Below, piece by piece: positions 1-5,172 of a stretch of DNA of 5,976 bases; the stretch's first letter is position 1, and every line of letters starts with the position of its first letter. Source of the stretch: Phascolarctobacterium sp. GTDB lineage: Bacteria > Bacillota > Negativicutes > Acidaminococcales > Acidaminococcaceae. The stretch spans positions 1 to 5,976 of the forward strand of contig JAKSOJ010000082.1 of the NCBI GenBank assembly GCA_024405645.1, given 5' to 3'. The translations under genes were made by a program, and so were the position numbers. The notes below the pieces were generated by a model. The model searched no databases. It saw only the letters and a list, made by a program, of their open reading frames with translations, and was not told where the DNA came from.

Positions 1-605
1 ACGAATTTAGCTTTGGTGAAGGATTCGGTTACATACGGACCAGTGCCGATGATGCCTTCTTTACGGGTATCGCGTTTTGCAGTAGCTTCAACATCGCAGA
101 TGATGAACAGGGGGTCACCCAGCATACCAGGAATAGTTACTACCGGTTTCTTGGTTTTGATAATAACATTTTGGCCATCACCTTTGATGCTTTCATATGC
201 GAACATGGATTGAGCACGTTTAGCCATCTTGAAGGTACGCAGGATGGAGTCAGCAGCTGCTTGACCAGTTACTTTCTTACCATTAGAGAAGGTAGCTTTG
301 TCATTAATATGCAGAGTCCAGGTCAGTTTATCGTCAGATACGGACCATTTATCAGCCAGCCAGCCAACAGTGTTCATGTTTTTGTCGAATTTAGTTAAGC
401 ATTCGCCTACGCCATAACGCATAACTACCCAACCAAAATAGTTTTCAGTAGGTTCGAAGGAATCTGCGAAGTTAGTAACGCCCATTTTCAGGGTATCTTT
501 TGCTGCGGGAGCTGCTTTTTTGTCGCCGCCGCCACAACCTGCTGCAGCGAACGCCAGTAAGCCAACCATAGCTGCTGCTGCAGTTGCTTTGAATAATTTT
601 TTCAT
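1..605 (-). CDS. ABC transporter substrate-binding lipoprotein, family 5 (peptide/nickel/opine type), 3' part outside window
   Basis: Extracytoplasmic binding protein that captures a peptide, metal complex or similar solute for an ABC importer. The first 201 codons are visible; family members usually run about 500-540 residues, so the C-terminal part is missing. Residues 1-24 form a lipoprotein signal: basic MKK start, Ala-rich hydrophobic core, then AAGC with Cys24 as the lipidation site, followed by a flexible Gly/Lys/Ala linker. The mature part shows family-5 signatures: 'TFSNGKKVT' (residues 104-112), a GWLADKW segment and GTGPY near residue 192. The ATG is preceded by GGAGAG with an 8-base gap. 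The gene favours CTG, GGT, CGT and AAC codons more than its neighbours, which suggests high expression. Family membership is clear; the ligand is not. The Zur-like palindrome at its promoter raises the possibility of metal or metallophore uptake, as in CntA, but peptide uptake is equally compatible with the protein alone. Confidence 0.9.
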   Translation of the reverse strand, partial: MKKLFKATAAAAMVGLLAFAAAGCGGGDKKAAPAAKDTLKMGVTNFADSFEPTENYFGWVVMRYGVGECLTKFDKNMNTVGWLADKWSVSDDKLTWTLHINDKATFSNGKKVTGQAAADSILRTFKMAKRAQSMFAYESIKGDGQNVIIKTKKPVVTIPGMLGDPLFIICDVEATAKRDTRKEGIIGTGPYVTESFTKAKF

Positions 606-657
606 TGTGTTCACTCTCCATACATTTAATTTTCCAAAATAAAAGGGAAGTAAATTA

Positions 658-678
658 AAATAGTAATAATTACTATTT
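658..678. promoter_or_regulatory. Zur/Fur-family-like operator at the lipoprotein gene's transcription start
   Basis: Perfect palindrome: arms AAATAGTAAT and ATTACTATTT around a central A. It begins about where transcription from the 686-714 promoter should start, a classical repressor position. The 7-1-7 core TAGTAAT-A-ATTACTA matches the Bacillus Zur core (TCGTAAT-N-ATTACGA) except for one symmetrical base per half-site. It differs from the Fur and PerR cores at two bases per half. Assigning Zur specifically is an inference; another Fur-family or unrelated dimeric repressor is possible. Confidence 0.55.
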
Positions 679-685
679 CGAAGGA

Positions 686-714
686 ATTTTAACACAAGTA
701 TTATTAAATGTCAA
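686..714 (-). promoter_or_regulatory. Sigma-A-type promoter of the substrate-binding lipoprotein gene
   Basis: On the minus strand, TTGACA (714-709) and TAAAAT (691-686) are separated by exactly 17 bases. Transcription should start near 679, giving a 5' leader of about 75 bases that opens with the palindrome at 658-678. Confidence 0.8.
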
Positions 715-749
715 TATGCTATTAGAAATAAATATCATTATGACATTTA
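705..749. repeat. Spaced inverted repeat flanking the -35 box, possible second operator
   Basis: TAAATGTCA (705-713) and TGACATTTA (741-749) are perfect 9-base inverted copies separated by 27 bases. The left copy overlaps the -35 hexamer of the lipoprotein promoter. The same nonamer TGACATTTA recurs at 1566-1574, just upstream of the mocR promoter core. This suggests a shared regulator but does not prove one, because TTGACA is also the -35 consensus and the region is AT-rich. Confidence 0.35.
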
Positions 750-776
750 GTCCAATTGATTAAATATTACATTATG

Positions 777-807
777 AAAAAGAAAAGAGCCTACTTTCGT
801 AGGCTCT
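777..807 (-). terminator. Intrinsic terminator of the tetR-family gene
   Basis: A perfect 9-bp stem (786-794 with 799-807, AGAGCCTAC / GTAGGCTCT) closes a four-base loop, which reads GAAA on the minus strand. A T-rich tail (TTTCTTTTT, 785-777) follows. It lies 17 bases past the stop codon and insulates the downstream lipoprotein gene on the same strand. Confidence 0.88.
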
Positions 808-824
808 AAAATGAATTTTTAGAT

Positions 825-1493
825 TCAGATGGCAATTTCTTTGATAAAGCGTTTAACTATACTTTGGAAACTGATATTGCCATATCCTAAATCTGGATAG
901 CATGGGATATGATGGCGTTCTTTATACTCGATAGTATTGGGGTAAATGCCGGTTGCGAAGTGGTTTATGTCTCTGAAAAGAGCAATAATTTTTTCATTGC
1001 TAATAGCTAGAATATTGTTTTCATCTAAATGCTGTACTAACTTATCCTGAATGTTTTTTATCTCGTTAATAAAATATTTATGGGCATAGGGACTAGCTGC
1101 AGCGAGCATAGTAGTATTTGCCAAAGCAAATAAATCTAAAAGTCTTTGGTGACGCAATAAAAGCTTTGTCATTTCTGAAGCAAATTCTTCGGCTTGCACA
1201 TTAGTGTTAAAGGTATTTATAGCATCAGCAATTGCTTCATTTAAATCTCTAAGAAGAAGCGCTAAAAACAAATCCTCTTTGCAATGAAAGTAGTTATAGA
1301 CATTGTTGCGATGAAAATTAAGCTTTTGTGAGATGAGAGTGAGAGAAACATTCTCGTAGCCACAGGTATCGTAAAGCTCTCCAGCAGTGTCGAGAAATTG
1401 TGTTATGCGCATTTGCTTTTGTTCTTCTCCATGAGCTCTCTTGAAACTTGCTGCTGCAAATTGTTCAATATTCTTTTGGCCTATAGTGTTCAT
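825..1493 (-). CDS. TetR-family transcriptional regulator
   Basis: A 222-residue cytoplasmic DNA-binding repressor of normal TetR length. The N-terminal helix-turn-helix occupies about residues 28-75: helix 1 'ITQFLDTAGELYDTCGYENVS', then TLISQKLNF and the recognition helix HRNNVYNYF (61-69). This is followed by the familiar K-E-D-L-F segment (72-76) that corresponds to 'FxxKEdLf' in TetR proteins. Residues 80-222 are a helical ligand-binding and dimerisation domain that I cannot match to a known effector. The ATG at 1493 has GGAGA ten bases upstream. An internal Met28 would remove a 27-residue charged extension but has a poorer ribosome site. The gene is divergent from the MocR regulator and followed by its own terminator, so its targets are not obvious: itself, mocR and the lipoprotein gene are the adjacent candidates. 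Confidence 0.9.
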   Translation of the reverse strand: MNTIGQKNIEQFAAASFKRAHGEEQKQMRITQFLDTAGELYDTCGYENVSLTLISQKLNFHRNNVYNYFHCKEDLFLALLLRDLNEAIADAINTFNTNVQAEEFASEMTKLLLRHQRLLDLFALANTTMLAAASPYAHKYFINEIKNIQDKLVQHLDENNILAISNEKIIALFRDINHFATGIYPNTIEYKERHHIPCYPDLGYGNISFQSIVKRFIKEIAI

Positions 1494-1530
1494 GCAAAAA
1501 TATTCTCCGAAACTTAAATTGTTTCATATA

Positions 1531-1559
1531 ATTCTAATACAAATATAAGTAGAAAGCAA
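1531..1559 (-). promoter_or_regulatory. Probable promoter of the tetR-family gene
   Basis: On the minus strand, TTGCTT (1559-1554) and TAGAAT (1536-1531) are 17 bases apart. An imperfect inverted repeat, ACTTAAATTGT (1512-1522) against ACAAATATAAGT (1539-1550), overlaps the promoter and the start region. It needs one mismatch and one gap, and could be the autoregulatory operator. Confidence 0.6.
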
Positions 1560-1570
1560 CATCTTTGACA

Positions 1571-1599
1571 TTTACAAATGATTTTATTTAAACTATAAT
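1571..1599 (+). promoter_or_regulatory. Promoter of the mocR-type gene
   Basis: TTTACA (1571-1576) and a consensus TATAAT (1594-1599) are separated by 17 bases. The predicted start near 1606 falls inside the left arm of the inverted repeat at 1603-1650. The promoter is back to back with the tetR-family promoter, leaving only about 12 bases between their -35 boxes. Confidence 0.78.
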
Positions 1600-1602
1600 T
1601 AT

Positions 1603-1650
1603 TCTGTCATTACAAATTGTTTTGACTTTATCTATTTTGATAATGACAGA
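1603..1650. promoter_or_regulatory. Inverted-repeat operator between the mocR promoter and its ribosome-binding site
   Basis: TCTGTCATTA (1603-1612) and TAATGACAGA (1641-1650) are perfect 10-base inverted copies with a 28-base spacer. The left arm covers the predicted transcription start and the right arm ends next to the AGAAGG ribosome site (1652-1657). Together with TGACA at 1566, the TGACA/TGTCA cores sit at 1566, 1605 and 1644, exactly 39 bases apart. Widely spaced paired sites fit MocR dimers, and autoregulation is common in the family; which protein binds here is inferred. Confidence 0.5.
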
Positions 1651-1664
1651 TAGAAGGACAGAAG

Positions 1665-2969
1665 ATGGAAAAACGAGATTTTAAGTATTCTCTGGTGTAT
1701 TTGCATTTTAAAAAATTAATCGAGGAAGAAACGCTTAAGCAGGGGGACAAGATGCCTTCGCTTATTTCTTGCACAAAAGAGTTGCTCGTTAGTAAGACTA
1801 CGGTTGAGAATGCTTATTTTCAATTAGCTGCTGATGGCTACATCATTAGCAAAGAAAGATCTGGCTATTATGTAACTGGTAAAAAGAAAAATGCTGGAGC
1901 AACTGAATTAAAAGCAGTTGCCATTTCTGATAAGCACAAGAATACTGATAAGGTATACGACATGTCCAATGTTGGTGACGATCCTACAGCCTTCCGTTTT
2001 GATTTGTGGCAAAGGTATATGAAAAGTGCTATTCGTCACAAGGATAGAATGGCAACCTATGGCGAATCCCAGGGGGAAACAGAGCTGCGTCAGGAAATAG
2101 CTGCCTATGTGAGGAAACGTCGTAATATATATTGCACAGCTGATAATATTGTTATTGGGGCATCAACACAAAATCTTTTAAGTATCCTCATCCCTCTTTT
2201 GAAAGAGAATGGCAAGAAAACTGCATCTGTTCCGGCTAAAGGCTTTGACAGATACGCTCATGTGTTTAAATCCTATAATTTTGACGTTAATATTCGTGAT
2301 AAGGAATCCGATGTAATCTATGTGTCTCCGTCCCATATGACGCTTTGGGGCGATGTTATGAGCCTTTCTCGTCGTTATGAGATCCTTGAACACAGCAAAA
2401 AAGGGCATACGATTATCGAAGACGATTACCAGAACGAGTTTAATTTTTCTAAGCAAGTAAGGCCAAGTATTTATGCTTTGGCTGGTGGGGAGAATATTGT
2501 TTATTTGGGCTCTTTCTCGAGACTTCTTTTGCCATCCATAAGAATAAGCTTTATGATTCTTCCAAAGGAATTGTTGGAATCGTATAGGATTGTTGCAGGT
2601 CTGTATGACCAAACAGCATCTAAGACGGAACAGCTTGCTTTAGCTAGCTATTTGCGAGACGAGCATTTGCAAAGGCAGATTAAAAAATTAAGAAAGATTT
2701 ACTTGGGCAAAAGAGAGTTGCTGCATTCTATTTTGAACAAGCTAATTAAGGACATTCCTGGTTTGCTTTTATCAGCAGGGGAATGCGGAACAGAGATGCT
2801 TGTACATGGCAACGCTGAGCAAATCAAAAAGTTAAACGAAAAATTGGAAGAGTATAAAATCTCTGCTCGCAAGGTTAATCGTTATTTTGATTCCTACGAG
2901 GATAGTTTGATGTTTTCTTGTGGTTTTATAAGTGTTAATGATTTAGTTGAATTGGATGCAAAGCTGTAA
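1665..2969 (+). CDS. MocR-type regulator (GntR winged helix plus aminotransferase-like domain) lacking the PLP lysine
   Basis: A 434-residue transcription factor of the MocR/PdxR/GabR group. The GntR winged helix spans about residues 8-71: GDKMPS, then LLVSKTTVENAYFQLAADGYI, and the wing ending in SGYYV. A variable linker (about 72-98) leads to a fold-type-I aminotransferase-like domain. That domain keeps TYGESQGETELRQEIAAY (131-148), SPSH (221-224), IIEDDYQNEF (250-259, with the Asp that normally faces the pyridine nitrogen) and GSFSRLLLPSIRIS (282-295). In the last motif the family normally has Lys as the PLP Schiff-base residue; here it is Arg286, codon AGA at 2520-2522, one base from a Lys codon. 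The effector may therefore be bound non-covalently, or may not be PLP. ATG has AGAAGG seven bases upstream. No pdx, gab or taurine genes are nearby, so the target is unknown. It is convergent with the cys operon. Confidence 0.93.
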   Translation: MEKRDFKYSLVYLHFKKLIEEETLKQGDKMPSLISCTKELLVSKTTVENAYFQLAADGYIISKERSGYYVTGKKKNAGATELKAVAISDKHKNTDKVYDMSNVGDDPTAFRFDLWQRYMKSAIRHKDRMATYGESQGETELRQEIAAYVRKRRNIYCTADNIVIGASTQNLLSILIPLLKENGKKTASVPAKGFDRYAHVFKSYNFDVNIRDKESDVIYVSPSHMTLWGDVMSLSRRYEILEHSKKGHTIIEDDYQNEFNFSKQVRPSIYALAGGENIVYLGSFSRLLLPSIRISFMILPKELLESYRIVAGLYDQTASKTEQLALASYLRDEHLQRQIKKLRKIYLGKRELLHSILNKLIKDIPGLLLSAGECGTEMLVHGNAEQIKKLNEKLEEYKISARKVNRYFDSYEDSLMFSCGFISVNDLVELDAKL

Positions 2970-2970
2970 T

Positions 2971-3009
2971 AAAAAAGGCACGAACCTTGATTGGTTTCGT
3001 GCCTTTACT
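2971..3009. terminator. Bidirectional terminator between mocR and cysE
   Basis: The stem pairs AAAGGCACGAA (2974-2984) with TTCGTGCCTTT (2996-3006), extended by CC/GG across a bulged T around a six-base loop. The flanking run of A (2971-2976) gives a strong U tract for the minus-strand cys operon. The weaker TTTACTT tail serves mocR, which ends one base before it. Confidence 0.88.
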
Positions 3010-3021
3010 TGTACTAGCAAG

Positions 3022-3942
3022 CTATTCGCGTTTTTGGATTTGTAAATCTGGAACAAATGCAGAAACTCTCGTGTTTTCGGGAATTGAGTAGGTAACAAAG
3101 GTATTACCTGCGATAACAGAGTTCTTGCCAATAATGGTTTGGCCACCGAGGATAGTGGTGTTGGAGTAGATAACAACATTGTCGCCAATGGTCGGATGGC
3201 GTTTCTTGCCGGATAGCTCTTGACCCTTCATGGTGGAAAGAGCACCGAGTGTTACGCCTTGGTAAATCTTTACATGGTTACCAATTTCGCAGGTTTCGCC
3301 GATTACAATGCCTGTACCATGGTCAATGAAGAAGTATTCGCCAATGGTTGCACCCGGGTTGATGTCGATACCTGTTTTACCGTGCGCATATTCGGTCATG
3401 ATACGCGGTACATAAGGAACCTTTTCTTGATAGAGTACATGAGCAATTCTATAAACATAGATTGCATAAAGACCGGGGTAGGAGAAGATTACGTCCTCCA
3501 AGCTTTCTGCAGCAGGGTCGCCATCGAAAAGCGCTTGTACATCCTTGAGCAGAAGCTTTTGTACCTTAGGAAGCTCATCAAAGAATTTTTGAGTTACCCT
3601 TTCAGCCATAGTTTCGATTGCTTGTTGGTTTTCTGCAATAGGCTCTTTGCCATTTTTGATGCGTTTTTGATTTTGGAACATGAAAGCAATACGAATTTGT
3701 TTGTAAAGCTCTAGGTAAATGCCTGCTAAAGTATTGCCTGCAAAATTATCTAGGGATACAAAGGCAATGTTTTCTGTGCCGAAGAAGCCGGGGAACATTA
3801 CGCGACGAACTTCGTTGATGATTTCAACAATAGCAGATCTTTTGGGTAGCTTCATGCCTACGGCAATTTCGAAAATGCCTTGTTCCTTGTAGTTTTGCTC
3901 CAGAGCCTTAGCGGTTTCATTAATTCTAGTTTTAATATCCAT
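3022..3942 (-). CDS. cysE: Serine O-acetyltransferase (EpsC/long CysE type)
   Basis: Transfers acetyl from acetyl-CoA to serine, giving O-acetylserine, the carbon acceptor used by CysK. It is a 306-residue cytoplasmic protein: a helical N-terminal domain (about 1-185) and a left-handed beta-helix of hexapeptide repeats (about 190-290). Active-site residues are visible as Asp193 (GIDINPG), His208 (FIDHGTG) and His249 (KRHPT). The 15-residue Asp-His spacing equals that of E. coli Asp143/His158. The loop between YQGVTLG and RHP is about six residues longer than in E. coli CysE, as in the long clade. The C-terminus ends in QIQKRE, without the terminal Ile that inserts into CysK in the enteric cysteine synthase complex. 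The start at 3942 (MDIKTRI) has AGAGAGGA seven bases upstream and leaves a 14-base gap after cysK; a longer frame to 4017 would overlap cysK and has no family support. It is cotranscribed with cysK. Confidence 0.93.
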   Translation of the reverse strand: MDIKTRINETAKALEQNYKEQGIFEIAVGMKLPKRSAIVEIINEVRRVMFPGFFGTENIAFVSLDNFAGNTLAGIYLELYKQIRIAFMFQNQKRIKNGKEPIAENQQAIETMAERVTQKFFDELPKVQKLLLKDVQALFDGDPAAESLEDVIFSYPGLYAIYVYRIAHVLYQEKVPYVPRIMTEYAHGKTGIDINPGATIGEYFFIDHGTGIVIGETCEIGNHVKIYQGVTLGALSTMKGQELSGKKRHPTIGDNVVIYSNTTILGGQTIIGKNSVIAGNTFVTYSIPENTRVSAFVPDLQIQKRE

Positions 3943-3956
3943 TTTAAAATCCTCTC

Positions 3957-4892
3957 TTATTCTTCGATGAAAAGGGGAGTAGAGTAGTAACGGTCTCCAC
4001 TGTCGGGCAATAAGCATACGATAGTTTTGCCTGCGTTTTCTGGGCGTTTAGCCAGTTCGATGCCTGCAGTTAAAGCTGCACCAGATGTAATGCCTACAAG
4101 AATGCCTTCTTGCTTTGCCAAAAGCTTAGCGCTGACAAAGGCAATGTCATTGTCGATTGCGATGATTTCATCATAAATAGCTGTGTTTAAAAGCTTGGGT
4201 ACGAAATTAGCGCCAATGCCTTGAAGCTTGTGCGGTCCTGCATAGCCTTTGGAAAGCAGTGGAGAGCTTGCAGGCTCAACAGCAACTATTTTGATGTTAG
4301 AATTCTTGGATTTTAAATATTCGCCATTACCAGTGATGGTGCCGCCAGTACCAACGCCTGCTACGAAGATATCAATATTTCCATCAGTATCTTCCCAAAT
4401 TTCAGGGCCTGTGGTTTGGCGATGAGCCTCTGCGTTAGCTTGGTTTTCAAATTGACCAGCGATAATGGAATTGGGAATTTCTTTTTGTAATTCTTCTGCT
4501 TTGGCAACGGAGCCTGCCATGCCTTGTGCACCAGGAGTAAGAATGATTTCTGCACCATATGCTTTGAGAATATTGATTCTTTCAATACTCATAGTATCAG
4601 GCATAGTAAGAATTAATTTGTAACCTTTATAAGCACAAATGGAGGCGAGACCGATACCTGTGTTACCACTTGTTGGCTCGATAATAGTGGCGCCTGGTTT
4701 TAGTAATCCCTTGGCTTCTGCATCAGCGATAATGAATTTTGCTGCACGATCTTTTGTGCTTCCTGCAGGATTTAAGTATTCAAGCTTAACTAAAAGCTTA
4801 GCTTTTAATTCTTGAGATTTTTCAATATTGGTAACTTCCATTAAAGGAGTACGGCCAATGAATTCAGTAACATTATTGTATATTTTAGCCAT
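3957..4892 (-). CDS. cysK: Cysteine synthase A (O-acetylserine sulfhydrylase)
   Basis: PLP enzyme that replaces the acetate of O-acetylserine with sulfide to make cysteine, in the cytoplasm. Its 311 residues match the usual family length. Signatures in order: NPAGSTKDR (41-49) with the Schiff-base Lys47; EPTSGNTG, the substrate and cofactor loop; GVGTGGTITG, the PLP phosphate loop; GPHKLQGIGANFVP, diagnostic for CysK; and GITSGAA with LLPDSGDRYYST near the end. The start MAKIYNNVTEFIGRTPL is canonical and has GGAGG eight bases upstream; the in-frame ATG at 4928 lies in the loop of the upstream terminator and is rejected. First structural gene of the cysK-cysE unit. Its ribosome site follows directly on the U tract of a terminator, so expression requires read-through, apparently governed by the Cys-rich leader upstream. 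Confidence 0.96.
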   Translation of the reverse strand: MAKIYNNVTEFIGRTPLMEVTNIEKSQELKAKLLVKLEYLNPAGSTKDRAAKFIIADAEAKGLLKPGATIIEPTSGNTGIGLASICAYKGYKLILTMPDTMSIERINILKAYGAEIILTPGAQGMAGSVAKAEELQKEIPNSIIAGQFENQANAEAHRQTTGPEIWEDTDGNIDIFVAGVGTGGTITGNGEYLKSKNSNIKIVAVEPASSPLLSKGYAGPHKLQGIGANFVPKLLNTAIYDEIIAIDNDIAFVSAKLLAKQEGILVGITSGAALTAGIELAKRPENAGKTIVCLLPDSGDRYYSTPLFIEE

Positions 4893-4905
4893 AAAATGTT
4901 CCTCC

Positions 4906-4944
4906 AAAAAATAAAAAGCCTCGGGCATTCATCTACTCCCGAGG
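4906..4944 (-). terminator. Attenuator terminator in front of cysK
   Basis: On the minus strand CCTCGGG (4944-4938) pairs with CCCGAGG (4925-4919) in a perfect GC-rich 7-bp stem with a 12-base loop. A C, then TTTTT-A-TTTTTT (4917-4906), follows. It is placed between the cysK promoter and the cysK ribosome site, so it must be conditional. Its 5' arm can instead pair with leader codons at 5020-5010. Confidence 0.82.
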
Positions 4945-5020
4945 TACAAATATTGCCAACTATATATTAGCAATTAGGCATGTCAAATTAAAACGACTTG
5001 CTCTCTTGTCCAGGAGTAAA
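4932..5020 (-). promoter_or_regulatory. Predicted antiterminator pairing and intervening hairpin of the cysK leader
   Basis: Minus-strand bases 5020-5010 (TTTACTCCTGG, leader codons 18-21) can pair with 4942-4932 (TCGGGAGTAGA). The helix is 11 contiguous pairs, three of them G-U, and takes five of the seven bases of the terminator's 5' arm. A separate hairpin (4974-4967 with 4959-4952, 8 bp including one G-U) lies between the partners and would bring them together. The same ACTCC segment can also pair with the leader peptide's own ribosome site (AGGAGT, 5085-5080). That gives mutually exclusive 1:2, 2:3 and 3:4 structures. Pairings were read by eye; no energies were computed. Confidence 0.6.
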
Positions 5021-5071
5021 ACGCATCATACAACACAGTCTACAATTTTGACAACAAGTGTTTTTCATCAT
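4988..5071 (-). CDS. Cysteine-rich leader peptide of the cysK-cysE operon
   Basis: A 27-codon frame, ATG (5071) to TAA (4990-4988). The peptide begins MMKNT, continues CCQNCRLCC (residues 6-14) and ends with a Cys-free tail MMRFTPGQESKSF. Five Cys codons, all TGT, fall within nine codons. It sits in the transcribed leader of a cysteine-synthesis operon, about 26 bases after the predicted start. AAGGAG lies nine bases before the first ATG (twelve before the second), a good ribosome site. The stop is followed by hairpins and a terminator. By analogy with the trp, his and leu leaders, and with Cys-rich upstream frames described in mycobacteria, ribosome stalling at the Cys codons when Cys-tRNA is scarce would favour read-through into cysK. 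A metal- or thiol-binding role for the peptide itself is a less likely alternative. Confidence 0.85.
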   Translation of the reverse strand: MMKNTCCQNCRLCCMMRFTPGQESKSF

Positions 5072-5103
5072 CGTGCTTAACTCCTTTACAGATTGCTAGT
5101 TTG

Positions 5104-5132
5104 AGTATACATCTGTTGAAATTTTAAGTCAA
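5104..5132 (-). promoter_or_regulatory. Promoter of the cysK leader and cys operon
   Basis: On the minus strand, TTGACT (5132-5127) and TATACT (5109-5104) are exactly 17 bases apart. The predicted start near 5097 leaves a leader of about 205 bases before cysK, containing the Cys-rich peptide, the intervening hairpin and the terminator. Confidence 0.85.
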
Positions 5133-5146
5133 TAGGGATGAAGATA

Positions 5147-5167
5147 AGGATATAAATATTATGTCCT
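5147..5167. promoter_or_regulatory. Palindrome between the divergent cys and brnQ promoters
   Basis: AGGATATAA (5147-5155) and TTATGTCCT (5159-5167) form 9-base arms with a single mismatch around a 3-base centre. It lies 14 bases upstream of the cys -35 box and 5 bases upstream of the brnQ -35 box. It is a plausible operator for a dimeric regulator affecting either or both promoters. No family consensus is recognised. Confidence 0.4.
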
Positions 5168-5172
5168 AAAAC

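Noticed and set aside
13..398. Short plus-strand open frames inside the lipoprotein gene
   Set aside because: They are antisense to a well-supported substrate-binding protein and have no recognisable product.
825..1412. Alternative tetR-family start at Met28 (1412)
   Set aside because: The purine-rich site there is 14 bases away, a worse distance than for the ATG at 1493, though it would give a more compact TetR N-terminus.
2178..2612. A 144-codon minus-strand open frame inside the mocR gene
   Set aside because: It is a shadow of the MocR coding sequence, with no independent support.
1665..2969. Naming the MocR protein PdxR, GabR or TauR
   Set aside because: No vitamin B6, GABA or taurine genes are adjacent, and the lost PLP lysine makes an inference of PLP sensing unsafe.
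3361..3372. Asn in place of the usual His in the CysE IHP motif (GIDINPG)
   Set aside because: The catalytic Asp just before it, His208 and His249 are intact, and Asn occurs in long-clade serine acetyltransferases as I recall them, so it is not evidence of inactivation.
3220..3714. A 164-codon plus-strand open frame inside cysE
   Set aside because: It is antisense to a strongly recognised enzyme, and its sequence resembles no family and has no ribosome site.
3943..4017. A 25-residue N-terminal extension of cysE starting at 4017
   Set aside because: It would overlap the end of cysK by about 60 bases, is not family-like, and the ATG at 3942 has a proper ribosome site and canonical start.
4893..4928. 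A 12-residue N-terminal extension of cysK starting at 4928
   Set aside because: The ATG lies in the attenuator loop. A GGGAG stretch precedes it, but that is the terminator's own 5' arm. MAKIYNN with GGAGG eight bases upstream is the canonical CysK start.
4893..5100. T-box or SAM riboswitch as the cysK regulator
   Set aside because: No T-box sequence (UGGNACCGCG-like) or SAM-I core is visible, and a translated Cys-rich frame explains the leader better.
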